Positions 24,230-36,179 of a stretch of DNA of 64,000 nt are shown one piece after another. Within the stretch, counting starts at the first letter, position 1. Every line of letters begins with the position of its first letter. The stretch is from positions 26,586,248 to 26,650,247 of the forward strand of contig OY987266.1 in assembly GCA_963920665.1 (NCBI GenBank). Direction: 5' to 3'. The notes beneath the pieces are model-generated. The model saw only the letters and a list, made by a program, of their open reading frames with translations. It did not search any database and was not told the origin of the DNA. The stretch is from Straminergon stramineum (lineage: Eukaryota; Streptophyta; Bryopsida; Hypnales; Calliergonaceae). The position numbers were made by a program, and so were the translations under genes.

Positions 24230-24620
24230 TCTAGAGTTTATTCCAAGAAGAGACAAGAATAAATAGTGGAAGCCGAGGGCAAAGCCTTGGAGAAAGAATG
24301 ATAAGAACCAATCCTAACAACCAAAGAAAAACATAGCTAAATTACACAAATAATCCACAAGTGGGTTTCTTCAAGTTCCACGTGATGGACATGCCCCTGT
24401 TGAGCTCCAAAGAACAGGGTGCGGAGCCAAGTTTTGTCAAACTTATGGAGGAATTTGTTTGCTTTGGTTGGGTACATATTGCAGAGGATGGCAGTCCGGG
24501 GCCATGCTGTTCGGCCATGGTCTACGGCTGTTTCCTAGATGAGGTGCTCCATCTTGGTCTAGGGCCACGAGTCTTGACTAAACACCCATGCATTCCTTCC
24601 TAACCAACATAGCCACATTA
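24230..24620 (-). mobile_element. Probable 3' fragment of a non-LTR retroposon, minus strand
   Basis: On the minus strand a GC-raised body of about 250 bp is followed by GGCTTTGCCCTCGGCTTCC, then TTGTCTCTTCTTGGAATAAA and an A/T-rich tail. This matches the order seen in the other retroposon tails. The 80-codon plus-strand frame at 24361-24603 lies antisense to this body and has no recognised domain, so I do not call it a gene. Confidence 0.4.
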
Positions 24621-25399
24621 CTAAGCCTTGGAGCAAGGTCCATATGTAAGTAAAAAGATTTCACTCCGAGTGCCAAATGTACACAAAACAGTTGTTGCAT
24701 GTAATCTAATCAAAGAATGTTGTCTTTGCCCTAAATAGAGTTTTAGATTCCACCCATGTAAAAAAAGGACACAATATATGAAAAACATTGCATTATCCGA
24801 TCAAAGTATACTTGAGTTTGTCATATGTTACAAACTATTAAACAATATCCTTAACAATAATTACCATCAATGCCAAGTAAACTCGATGAATCAATAGAAT
24901 ATCCAATTTTTGTAAAGTCATATTTACTAGCATACCCTTGAGAGAAATAAAACAGACTATAACCTACAAAAGAACTATTTTGGTGCTATTTTTGGTGTTA
25001 GAAACAGCCATAGGGCACATCGAGTGAACCGGAGAAAGGTCAATCCACTTATGAATCCTAGAAGGGCTTGAAAGCCCTTTGTGGTCGTACAATATATTAC
25101 GAATTTAGCGGTACTTGATCAGAAAAACACGACCAGATATTTTTCAGTACAAAGCAAATTAATGATCATGATAGTATGTAAACAAAAATGTATCATAATT
25201 CATATATTAAATCACAATTATAGAGTTATGAAGCTATATATGTGTCATATAGAAGGACCAGTAGGGACCTATTTCTTTTTCTTTTTTCTTTTTTTACAAA
25301 TGGAAAACCCAAGGGCCTTTCAAGGGTTAATTACGGTAATAAAGCCCGGAAGCGGACTAGGTGTGTTGGACGGTAACTCTTACCCTTGCTACGGTAGTA
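24621..25399. other. Intergenic DNA upstream of the LRX-lectin gene
   Basis: AT-rich. The words GGGCTTGAAAGCCCTTTG near 25063 and AAGGGCCTTTCAAGGGTTAA near 25313 are roughly inverted copies and may bound a small element of about 280 bp, but the pairing is weak. No exon was recognised. Confidence 0.35.
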
Positions 25400-26130
25400 A
25401 GTTAAGTAACTTCTCAGCCTACGACGACGGGCGCAGGGGTCCCGTCCCGTCCTCCAAGCCCGCCGCGCGTCCCGCACGTAATGGCCGCTCGGCGGCCCCT
25501 CAGCAAGTCGCGGCTGGCCCTTCTCGTCTCGTCTCGCCTCGTCTTCCCCCCCTCGCCTTGCGCCGGCATGCCCCACATGCGCGCTGCTGCTGCTCGCTTC
25601 TGGCTGCTCCTCTCGCAGCTCGCCCTTCCTGCCCTTCCCATTGCCCTTGCCCTCTTCTCTTCCTTTTCCCATCGCCAAGGGCAAGCTCCAGTCTTTCTCA
25701 CCTGAGCTCTCCTCTCTGACAGCATCTGAGACGCGACCGCTAGTACTGCCTCCCTTCAGGTACACACACATACTCACACACGCCTGCTCACTCCTCTCGC
25801 GGTGTCCGTTTCCAGAGCAGTAGGGATCCAGAGTAGTAGGGATCCTGAGTCGAGCTTGCATTGGTAGGGATCAAGCTGTTGGGGCTCCCAAGTGGAGCTT
25901 GCATTGTTGGTGTTAATGTTGCTGTGCTTGTGGTGGATGCAGAGTAGAGAGCTGCATTGGTGGGTGCGTGAGATCGCTGCTATACCAGGTGGTAGTTTAG
26001 AAGACTTCAGGAAAGTGCGGCACCCGGTTGCGAAAGTGGCCGTGGGAGGGGTTCTCCCGGTGTGATGGTGCGGTGCATGGCGCCGTCGAAAGCATGCGCA
26101 GGGAGCAGCGGCTTTCGGAGGGGGGCGACG
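25400..26130 (+). promoter_or_regulatory. CpG-rich promoter and 5' leader region of the LRX-lectin gene
   Basis: Composition switches abruptly from AT-rich to CpG-rich at about 25410 and stays raised to the start codon at 26131. A pyrimidine-rich tract (CTTCTCTTCCTTTTCCCATC) at 25650-25672 resembles the Y-patch of plant core promoters. Imperfect repeats of AGTAGGGATCC and GAGCTTGCATTG occur at 25816-25910. The transcription start was not located, and a 5' UTR intron is possible. Open frames here on both strands are composition-driven. Confidence 0.45.
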
Positions 26131-28901
26131 ATGAAGGGGCTGCTGGTGGTGTCCGTGTTGGTGGCGCTGGTGTCCGTGGTTGTAGCTACTGGTACGTGCT
26201 CTCAGTGGTTGCATCTCGAACTGGGTTTGGAAGTAGAGTGTGGACTTTCGTTCTTTGGTGTTCGGTTTTCAAGTTTTGGGTGTGAAGGTTGGAGTTTTGT
26301 GTTTGGAGAGTGGGCATGGTGAGGTTCGTTGTGGTGGGTAGAGAGGACTCAATGCGGGTGCTCTGGAGACTCAATGCGCAATGCGTTTGCAGTTATTCGA
26401 ATGGCATTAGTTGGGTGTACTGATTCGTGATGAGAAGTTGAGCTTCAGCGCGGTTTTGGGAAGATTAGGGCGTTTGTGTTTCGATGCGCTATCGAAGTAC
26501 ATGGAGAGTGTGTGATGCCATAACACAACGTGACGTGTCCGTTGACGTAGAGAGGGAAGTGATGTAGGGGTGGCGACCTTGGTTGTAGAGTAGGCTGTGG
26601 ATAGTTTGTGAACAGTTCTTGGCACTGTTCTTGGGATCAGATTCAAGACTTCTCCTTTGGAGTTTTTGGAATGGATGTGGGCCAGATGTGCTTTGAATTG
26701 TGCATTCTGAGATCCGTCACCGTGCATATCGCCGCTATGTGATTAGAAATTGGCATATGAATTGGCTATTCTCGATATCTGTGCAAGGGTTTTGAATATG
26801 GAGTCAAAAAAATCTAGATGAATATTCCCTTCATCCCCCCAGATTAAAGAGGCATGCAATGGGCATCAGTCACGCCCTGTTCTGCGTTTACTGTAGTAGA
26901 TCTGAGCGTGGAGAGACACTGTTTTTTCAATGCCTTTTTTATTTTGTTTTAATGGATGATTTTGTTTAGTAAGTTTTCGTTATGTTTGATTTGGAGGTTT
27001 TGTGATCGGTCTGCTGCGAAATGTTGCGGCATTGATTATTCTCGTCTCTGCTGTTGACAGATGATGGCCCTGGATTCTCCCCTGGTGGGCCTCATCCTCC
27101 GGGTGTGGGCCACCATCCCCCCGGTGTGGGTCGACATGCGCCCGCATGGAGCAAATGGAGAGCATGGATAGCTCTGCAGGCCTGGAAAAAGGCCATCACT
27201 GATGACCCTCAAGGTGTCACCAAGACCTGGGTGGGGACCGATGTCTGTGCGTACGAAGGAGTGTTCTGCTCTCCTCCAGAAGATCCGAATCTCTCTTACC
27301 TTGAGGTCGTCGCTGGCATCGACTTGAACGATGCTAATTTGAAGGGAACTCTGGTGCCCGAGCTCGGCTTGCTGCGGGAGATTGGCTTGTTCCATTTAAA
27401 CAGTAACCGATTCAGTGGAACAGTTCCGGAGTCTTTCAAGTACATGAAGACGCTTTTCGAGCTGGATCTTAGCAACAACTGGTTCGGCGGTACTTTTCCA
27501 TCTGCAGTTCTGGCGATTCCCAACCTGGTTTACCTTGACATTCGCTTCAACAAGTTTTACGGCAAGTTGCCGAGGGAGCTTTTCTTAAAGCCTCTGGATG
27601 CGATCTTTGTGAACAACTGCAACTTCGAGGGTGAGCTTCCGGATACTTTTGGAAATGCTAAAACTTCAGCGATGGTGCTCGCCAACAATAACTTCGATGG
27701 CCACATCCCTAAGTCCATCGGCCATTTGAGTCAGACGTTGCAGGAGATCGTGGCCTTGAACAACAAATTCTATGGAGGACTTCCAGATGAAATCGGCAGC
27801 TTGACGTTGGTCAATCTCTTCGACTACAGTGACAACCGCATCACTGGAGGGATCCCGTCCAACATCAAGAACATGAGGGACTTGGAAGTTTTCGCTATGT
27901 CAAAGAACAAGCTCAGTGGAAAAGTGACCGCTGAGCTTTGTGGACTTAGCAATTTGAGCTCTGTTGTGCTGGACGACAATTACTTCACTGGAGTCGACTC
28001 TTCATGCTCTGCACTTGGGGATATCATCTCACTCAAGGGTAACTGTGTGCCTGGCTCTTCTGGGCAGAAGGACTCTGCGACATGCGCTGCATTCTACTCA
28101 CCTCCTGGCGGTCCTACTCCTACTCCTCCTACATCCTCTCCCCCTCCTCCAGTATCCTCTCCTCCTCCTCCCGTATTTTCTCCTCCTCCACCAGTCCTGT
28201 CACCGCCTCCTCCCGTCCTCTCACCTCCTCCTCCAGTCGTGTCTCCGCCTCCTCCTCCTGCTGCTTGCCCTCCGGGATATAAGCCTGGGCATAAATCAGG
28301 AACATGCTTCATGTTGGTCAAGGAGCCAATGAAGTGGGTGGACGCCGAGTTTTACTGCCGTGGACAATCAGATGGACACTTGGCAGCCGTTGCCAATTGG
28401 GCCGAGCTCAAGGACCTTGGGCATTTGTGTTACAAGTCGAATGAGACTTTTTTCAGCGACCATCTCAACCCTCTGGGTCTGGGCTGCTACTTGGGAGGCC
28501 GGAGACCCTACACTATCAGTCCCCCAACCAAGGGTTGGAACTACCCTCTTGCTCCTTGCGTTGAGTTCAACCAGACTTTCTGGAACGACGGGGAGCCGAA
28601 CAACTTGGGAGGGTATGAAGGCTGTCTGACTATCAAGTACGAGTCTTGGGAGCAGGCTCGTAACCCGGAGAAGCTGCCCTTCATGCTCAACGACTTGAGC
28701 TGCGATGTGCTGTTGCCTTTTATCTGTGCATTGACCGAATGTGAAGATGCGGGATGTGATTTGGATGACACGTGCAAAACGCAGGGCGATTCAGGGGCGA
28801 AGTGCTACTCCGCTCCGAAGTCTCCGGTAGGGTACAACTGCGGCTGTAGCGAAGGCTTCACGCCAGACGGCTCTGGAACTTGCATCCCCAAGTGGGAATA
28901 A
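26131..28901 (+). CDS. LRX-type LRR-extensin fused to a C-type lectin domain and EGF-like tail
   Basis: Two exons, 26131-26191 and 27061-28901 (donor GGTACGT, acceptor TTGACAG, phase 1), give 633 residues. Residues 1-19 form a signal peptide (MKGLLVVSVLVALVSVVVA). The LRX N-terminal cap (W50-C90, with WVGTDVCAYEGVFC at 77-90) is followed by about ten LRRs to about 350. A short extensin linker at 367-422 has six Ser-Pro4/5 units. A long-form C-type lectin domain follows (C423-C576: GHLA 459-462, WNDGEPNN 528-535, ND 564-565), then a cysteine-rich EGF-like tail (C581-C628). LRX proteins are known wall-bound partners of RALF peptides; the lectin part predicts calcium-dependent binding of mannose-type sugars. 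Unusual points are the very short extensin part and the lectin/EGF C terminus, which I know in no described LRX. The start is chosen because splicing restores the signal peptide in frame. Sequons include N481 and N524. High confidence in the gene; function of the fusion is inferred. Confidence 0.9.
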
Positions 28902-30440
28902 ATTTACTCTAGTCATAAGCTCTCTTTGAGATGTGCCAGGGACCCGAACTATTCGATGGACAAAGCGGCAAGGGCAGATGGAAAGGGAGGCTTCTTGGTT
29001 CAAACTGCAGTAGGCGGAGTTGGAAAATAGTAGCAGGTGGTGCATGTGGTGGAAGGACTGCTTAGGGAGTAGACAGATATCGGAAGGTTTATTTTCTAGT
29101 GAGATAAACGGGGGGTGGGGTTCTGATGTGGTAAGATTTGGGTAAACCTTGCCCTATCTCTCTCTTCCCAATGGGCTCCGAGACACCAGGCAATCAAAGA
29201 TTGCCCTTTTATGGCAGACTGCGCCCCTTGGATGTATCAGGCTGCCTCACTGACCCTTGCATTGGCTGTGGACACAGCTAGCTCCTGTGGTGAGGTGACT
29301 TTGGGTACCGATTGGCATTTATTGATTTCTATCCATTCAACTGCTATGCTATATTTATTTTCTGGTGGTGAAGTTCAGAGGGTGAGCGAGAGGCTCTGTG
29401 CACGTCAACGCTGTGCTAGGTTTCTTGGACCTTCTGAACTTGTCTACTGCCGATTCTTTGATTGTGAACAGTTTATTATTTTTTAGAGTCGTCTTTTCTT
29501 CTCCCGACAAGCTAAGTGTACTGTTATCGCTTATTTTCAATTCTTATCTCATTCGTTTCTATTCATGTTTTGTCACCCCTGGATTCAGCACTTGAATAAG
29601 ATCTCAGTGACAATGCTTACTACTTGGCGTGTCTCTTTTTCCTCTACTACATACTCCATACTTCTCTCAATTCGCTCAACCTTGCTTTTGAGATCTTTAT
29701 TATCGGGCGCATGTGCTGTCATGGGTTCTATGGGGTATGTAAGCTTAGGTCTTCCCTGCTTTCAGGATTGTGTTAGCTGGGAGACTTATGGTTCTTATTG
29801 TCTGCGCTCGCAGTTGTGTTTGAACGCTCAGATATGGTGAACTTGTTACAATGTTGTGCCTATCGAGTAGTCCTGTATGTTCAGGCATTAGTGAGGGTCT
29901 GTTGCAGACCACAATTAAGCCGAGGTGAAATTCATAATGACAGAAGCCCTTGGTACAGCTAATAATGTAGCAGCAACTGTGGGTGTCATCAGAAGTGATT
30001 AATGCTCATCTGTGCCAGTCCCCAGAATTAAAGATAGACGTGGGACAGATCGAGATTGAGTCGCATGAGTTTACGAGAGCTGTGATATTCCTTTGGGACG
30101 GGGTTCTTCCTCAATGCAGTGTTCAAGTACTCTTGTGCGAGGTGTGAAGGATGTGAAGGATGGGGAGACTTGAGCTGCAACTGTTGTTTTCCTCATATCC
30201 AGACATTTCGAAGAGATTAGACGTGATGAATCTGAACGGAATCTTTGCGGAATCTTTACTGGTTACTTTTGTAGATTGTGAGTGGAGTTTGTGTTGTTGT
30301 CCCAGGCATCGGATAATTTGCCAATCCTTGATTGCAGTGTACTCTCAACCCTAAGGTTGGGGCACCGTACCCTGAATGGACAGGCCTAGGACCACTTTTG
30401 CAAACTTTGAAGTCCTTTCTGTATGCTTTCTGCTTACAAC
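28902..30440 (+). other. GC-raised 3' flank of the LRX-lectin gene
   Basis: Composition stays well above the intergenic background for about 1.5 kb after the stop codon, then drops near 30.44 kb. Open frames on both strands reach only about 90 codons with no recognised domain. It may be a long 3' UTR, a spliced UTR or a non-coding transcript. A polyadenylation site could not be fixed. Confidence 0.4.
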
Positions 30441-31011
30441 TATACAAGAAAGAAATTTTTACAATTATTTTTCAAAGATGTAATCATATGTTTTCTACGA
30501 GCCATGAAAGTTTCTATGCATTTGTGGGTTTAAATTATTGTGAAACTTGGAACAAATACCAGTAGTGAAAAAATTTCATATCAAACACCAAATATTTTTA
30601 ATAAATCTGAATCTCAATGTAGATTATTCATCACATTGTCAACCCTGGAACAACCGAGGAGTTCGAATGTGACTTTTGAACAACAGAAAAAGAATGTTTA
30701 AGGATGTAATACAACAAGTTTTCATCTAATGCAGTTTTGATAGAGGGGTGGTACAAAAGATTTTCCTCGTCATAACCCACAAAAGACAAAAGAATGTTCT
30801 CATTGGGGGTACTCAAGAATTTATTAAAAATGGATCACAATAGATGTCTTTCTAATGTATTTTGGCAACTCCAACTCCCTTGCTCTTGATTTGTAGATTT
30901 GTGCCATGTAAATGATTTTCTTCGAATTTGAGCCCAATTGACGAAAAGAAGTTTGTTGAGTCATGATTCTACTACAATTTGAAACTTTTAAAATTTTGGT
31001 CCAAAATGACC
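30441..31011. other. AT-rich intergenic DNA
   Basis: No gene or complete repeat recognised. Confidence 0.45.
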
Positions 31012-31948
31012 TTAACCCTTGAAAGGACCAAGTTGAGTTTTTTTGGCGATGCATAGATTTTGGACAGTTGACTACGAATGAAATTTTTATTTTATTTTCT
31101 TTGAAATTTTCATAAAACATGGGGACGAGGTTTTTTTTTGAGGCCCAACAATTTCATAACTTTCGAGTACATGGTCAAAAAGTTATTGTATGATTTGTAG
31201 TTTTTTTCTTTAGGTGGGCAGTTTGGGCAAATCAAAAAATAATCCCTTCTTTCAAAAACAAAAATTTGAAATTGGTTTTGTAGATTTATATGTATGAAAA
31301 AGGATTTGAGTCATTCCATTTTGATTAATGAGATGAAAGTTATGAGGAGTTTTAGTTTGCAAGTAGTTATGAAATCTCTACTCTAAAATAAATTTTGAAG
31401 TCCTTTATTTTACTCAATTTTCAATATTTTTGAAAAAAAATAAAATCATAGAATGGAAATAGTTTATTACAACATTACAAACATTGGGATTGAAGTTGTT
31501 CAATTCCATAACAAAATTCTTAACAATTTTGAATTTTGAATCATTCTCTACTTCTTTCTACTTACTATTATTTTCCTATATGTTGTACAATTCCAAATGA
31601 TGTGAAAGTTTTCAAGCATGTAGCCAAAATGCCTTGAATAATGAATCCGAAGAAGCAATTCCATTTTGGACATTTTTTCATACAAAAGTGAGCTTGTAAA
31701 GTGCAGCTGCATATTTTTTCGCAAGGCTCCAAAAAAACATTTTGTCAATTTGAACGCTAATATCTTGCAATCTACATATTGGAAATTTCTGAAAAATTTT
31801 CCGCATCTTCTCAAACTAGCATACAACAAGATCCTATGGTTACATGTGCCCAAAATTGTTTTTTTTTCTAAAATTTGATACTTGTACTAGAAATGGCAGT
31901 TTGGGAGCGTTTTTGGTGAAAACATAGTTAAGGAACTTTAGGGGTTAA
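31012..31948. mobile_element. TTAA-bounded repeat, long copy
   Basis: TTAACCC at 31012 and GGGGTTAA ending at 31948 bound the segment. Its first half matches 33553-33870 in order: TTTCATAACTTT, TTGTATGATTTGT, TTGGTTTT, TAGATTTATAT, ATTCCATTTTGATTA, GATGAAAGTTATGAGGAG. The right ends also correspond (GAACTTTAGGGGTTAA against GAACTTTAGAGATTAA). There is no long ORF. TTAA ends suggest a piggyBac-type element, but no transposase is present to confirm this. Confidence 0.55.
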
Positions 31949-33552
31949 ACTACCTGATGGTGATCATGGCCAAGTGAAAAGGACTTCCAATGGATAGGGT
32001 TCCCGATCCAACTTCCCATGTTGACATTGTTCATATGGGGAGGGAGTTTGTTCCTCCAATTATTCCTAATAAGGATACCCAAGGTGAGTAATTCTTGGTG
32101 GCTTTCAAACCATGTTACTGTGGATGTTGTGTCGTGTCAATCTAGTTGCAGCCCTTGAAGATTGTATGTTTCAAAAAAAAACTTTCAAAACTTCCCAAAA
32201 TTAAAAAAACATATTACAATTTGGACCTATTTACCATGGTCTATTGATTTTCCATTTATATAATGACATGAAAAACTTGTTTAGACATACAAAGAAATTT
32301 TCAGAGTTTTGGGGCCAATTGTGAATTGGATACGAATTTCTTTACATTTTCTTCAAAAGATCATGGTAATTTGATATAATCACCAATAAGTTTGAAAATT
32401 TTATGACTTATAGAAAACGGATGTGATTTTATCTCTGAAAAGTAAAATAAAATAATTATCAATTGTAATTTAGTTTCAATGTAGAACAAACAAACAAAAG
32501 ATATTTACGAAAATTACATATTCCAAGGCTCTCTCCTTCCATGATTAAATTGCATATACCCTTCCCCCATGTTGTCAAAGCTAAAGGGACCATTCTTCCA
32601 TAGATCCCCGAGACTTGCTTGCTAAGTTTAAATCAAGAGTTAATATTAGCCCACTCATGAATATTCTTTTGGGAGCCTCCTTCATTCAAGGGAAGAAAAC
32701 AGAGGCCTCCAATATTGCTCTATAATGTTATACAAAGGTATAAATCAATTTACAATGACATCCTAATTTTTTTTAAATGAGTACTCTATGGTTCTAAGTT
32801 CAAAGTTCAATAAAAAATGAATTTTAATAAATTTTCAACTTTTGAAATTGGAGTAGAATTTAGATTTGATGAGCTTTATTTCATCAGTTGGTCTTGAATT
32901 TTTAAAATTTTTTCTATATGGCTAAACTTCATATCATTGTAAAATAACAAGAAGTGCTAAATTAATCTACATGGTGATCATTCCATGGATTTGCCAGTTT
33001 CTTATGTAGGAAAGTAAAAAAATATCACAAGTCAAGAATGTCCAATGCCTTACACTGATAATGGTTTGAGCCCCCTCCTAATTTGAATTAAATCAAAAAA
33101 AATTTCATCATTGAGGCTTCTCTAAAATCAGCTATAGGATTCAAAATGTCTTCTTAAACATTTCATGGTTTAATCTTCAAGTACTTGCAATGAGCTTTTG
33201 TTTAATACATAATCGAAAACCAAATCTTCATGTGAAATTGCTATTCTCTTTTTTAGAAGTTACAATTGATCAAAGTGGGTATGAAAAGGTAGTCAATGAC
33301 TATTTAGGCATCACCTTTTGTTGCTTCAAGGTTCCAAATGTGTTGTTTCCTAAAGAGTCTACAACCAACTGTAGGAACCAACAAAGTGTTGTTTATGAGT
33401 ATTTATAATACATCATTTGAGTAATAGAAAACTCAAATTCTACTTGCAACATCTTTACTACATTTTAAAAATCCCGTTGAATGAAATTTTCATGATGTGG
33501 CCACATGGAAGAAGTTGAAACACTTTTATAGACCAATTAGTGTGCTACTACC
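31949..33552. other. AT-rich intergenic DNA
   Basis: Short low-complexity open frames only; a 72-codon frame at 33190-33408 is unassigned. No exon or repeat boundary recognised. Confidence 0.45.
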
Positions 33553-34036
33553 TTAATCCCTAAAGGACTAAGTAGCATTTTTTCCTATCAATATAGCGTT
33601 TTTGGTCACCCATTTATGAATGGAATTTTCATTTTTCTTTTTGAAATTTTTATACAAAAATTTTCATAACTTTTGACTACATGTTTAAAAAGTGATTGTA
33701 TGATTTGTGGTTTCTTTTGGAGCTGAGGAAGATCAAATAAATCTTTTTTTTAAAATAAGAATTGGAAATTGGTTTTCTAGATTTATATATACAAGGAAAG
33801 CTTTGAATCCTTCCATTTTGATTACTGAGATGAAAGTTATGAGGAGTTTTAGTTGTGGATAGTTATGTGTTTTTGATTTTGAAATTTTTGGAGGGTGTAC
33901 TCTAACAAGTTAACTAAGGATCTTTGATTGGATTTGTAAAAAACATTAATATAGATGAAGATTTTAGCCTTGCTTTGGAGAGTAGCATTTTGAAGCAATT
34001 TTGGACCTCTAAATATGAAAGAACTTTAGAGATTAA
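33553..34036. mobile_element. TTAA-bounded repeat, short copy
   Basis: Homologous by eye to 31012-31948, with matching left half and right end but a shorter interior. The ends are TTAATCCCTAAAGG and TTTAGAGATTAA. The size difference suggests an internal deletion in this copy or an insertion in the other. Confidence 0.55.
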
Positions 34037-36179
34037 CGATGAAATAAGGGGCCCATCACCATAATTACTAGCCTCATAATTATTGACTAATATGGTGAAT
34101 AGTTCCATTGATTGTTTTTACACCCTCCAAAGTCATTTAATGGACACTTCGACTCTTCCACAATGTTATAGGGCTAATTGATTATTTCCTAAGGAATTGT
34201 ATTTTGTACAAATTGGATAGCTTCTAAATGTCAAGTTATTTCAAGGCATCCAAAGAAAGTAAGATCATCCCCACCTCAACACGGCTAAGGTCTTTTATAT
34301 GTCCAAAGTTGATAAAAATTGTTCTAAGCCCCTCTAAATATTCTCCTAAGCTTCTATTCTACCACATTAAGGATAGGCCCCATCAAGTCTAATTTTTTCC
34401 TAATTTTATTCTATATTCAACTTGTACTTAGTCAATTTTCTATTTGCGGACAAATTTGGTGTAAAGGATTAAAAAATTGGAAGTTGATGAATTCTCCAAA
34501 TATAGATGTGAAATTTTAGTTTACGGTAGTGTTGATGCTTTAAGCAATGGTGATCAATGGTTTGAAAGTTCAAAAGTTTTAAAACAAAAAAGAAGATGCT
34601 GGAGGTATGTTCTAAAGTATTATGTTAGGGACCATCAATTAAAAGAGTATATTTCTTATGTCTAGTAGAATTGTCAAATGTGTTTGTTGAAAGATTAACA
34701 CCAAAGTCAAATAGTTACAAGCCCAAATGAAAATGAATCATATTAAATTATTTTTGGGCTATTGTTGCATATCATGCAAAGCATTATTTTCTAGTGTCTA
34801 CTAAGTACCATGGGGTGATGATATGTTCTTCAATGAATAATTAAAATTTGAAGAAGGTGAATTTTTGAAAAGATGATGTTGAATTGAACAAAATTGAATT
34901 AGAATATTATTCAAGAGCATGAAATATTATAAACTTCAAAAATATCCTACTGAAATTTGAAGTGAAGTCTAGAGTGAAGCACCAAATTGAATGGTTTCTC
35001 CAATTAATTTAAAAAAAATAAATCCAAAGAGATGTAAATTGCTATTGAAGCAAATTGTAATTCAAACTCAATTTCAAACAAAGACAAATATGAAAATGAA
35101 CATATTATAGAATGTTAGTCAACTATATGTTGTGTGTGGCTAAAAATCTAAATGATATTGAAATTAGGATTTAGGGATAACATCATATAATTTGATTGAA
35201 AACGCTAACTTTAACAAAATGAAGTTGAGTTTTACACCAAACTCACAATAGTAATTTGCAAAAGTAATAAAAACAAATATGGAATAATTTTTTTTCATTG
35301 GTAAACTTTGATTCCTTCCAAAAATTATCAATTTGCAATAAAGGTTGGCAACATATCATCACACTACGGTAGGATGATTGGTGTAGTTATGATCCCTTGT
35401 AACAATTACAACATAGGCTTATAAGGATTGTGTCAATTTTAAAAATGTCGAATAGGCTTTTATATATTTCAGCTTGTAAAAAAAGATATACAATAATTTG
35501 GCATTATAGAATATAGCATCAATTTTTAAATGCATGATAATAAAATACAAAAATAATAGTTAAACATGACATTCAATTATTTTCAAAATAATTCAAAATG
35601 TCTAATCTTTGCTATATATGCTCTTCTATGGTTCTATGAATGAAAGTCTTTTAAGAAAATATATGGATAAAAGAAAATTTTATTGTAAATATTTTGGCAG
35701 GTATTTTTTAAAGTTTTATAAATAATACATTGACATGTTTTTTGTGCAATGCTTAATTTTGATGGTATTTATAAGATGTTTCAATGTACAACCCCTCAAC
35801 GTCTAGAGACATCTCCAAAATTGATGATTTGAGAAAAATCATTAGAAAGTGCTATTTTGAAGCATATTTTGGAATTAATATACAAATAAAAGTTATAGAG
35901 TGTGAGTTGTAGATTCCCTTTGTCCAATTAGATTCACCAGTGCTATCACCAGTATTTTTTAATAAAATTTGAAAGGGAAAATTCAAAATTCCTTCAAACT
36001 TCAATTACAAGCAAAATATTATCTTTTTTTGAGTAAATTTTTTTGAAATGGATTTGAAATGAGGATCTCTTGACATGGTGATTTTTTGAATTTTTTATGT
36101 TCTTCAAATCTATGACCTCATTTTGGCAAATCTAGTTTTCAACCAAAGTCAATGAAATTTTGGCTACTTGACATCAATG
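34037..36179. other. AT-rich intergenic DNA
   Basis: No gene, RNA or delimited repeat recognised; frames are short and AT-driven. Confidence 0.5.

Noticed and set aside
24361..24603. 80-codon plus-strand frame
   Set aside because: Lies antisense to a probable retroposon body and begins at GTG; no recognised domain.
25081..25861. Frames of 176-212 codons on both strands upstream of the LRX-lectin gene
   Set aside because: Low-complexity Arg/Ser/Pro-rich products on both strands of a CpG-rich stretch; no domain and no splice continuation. Treated as promoter and leader.
28094..28321. Minus-strand frame rich in GGGGE/TGGGG repeats
   Set aside because: It is the antisense of the Ser-Pro linker of the LRX-lectin gene; the repeat comes from the CCTCC pattern.
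27061..28901. Animal contamination as source of the C-type lectin domain
   Set aside because: The lectin domain is in the same uninterrupted exon as a plant LRX-type LRR domain and SPPPP repeats, with no change in composition between them.
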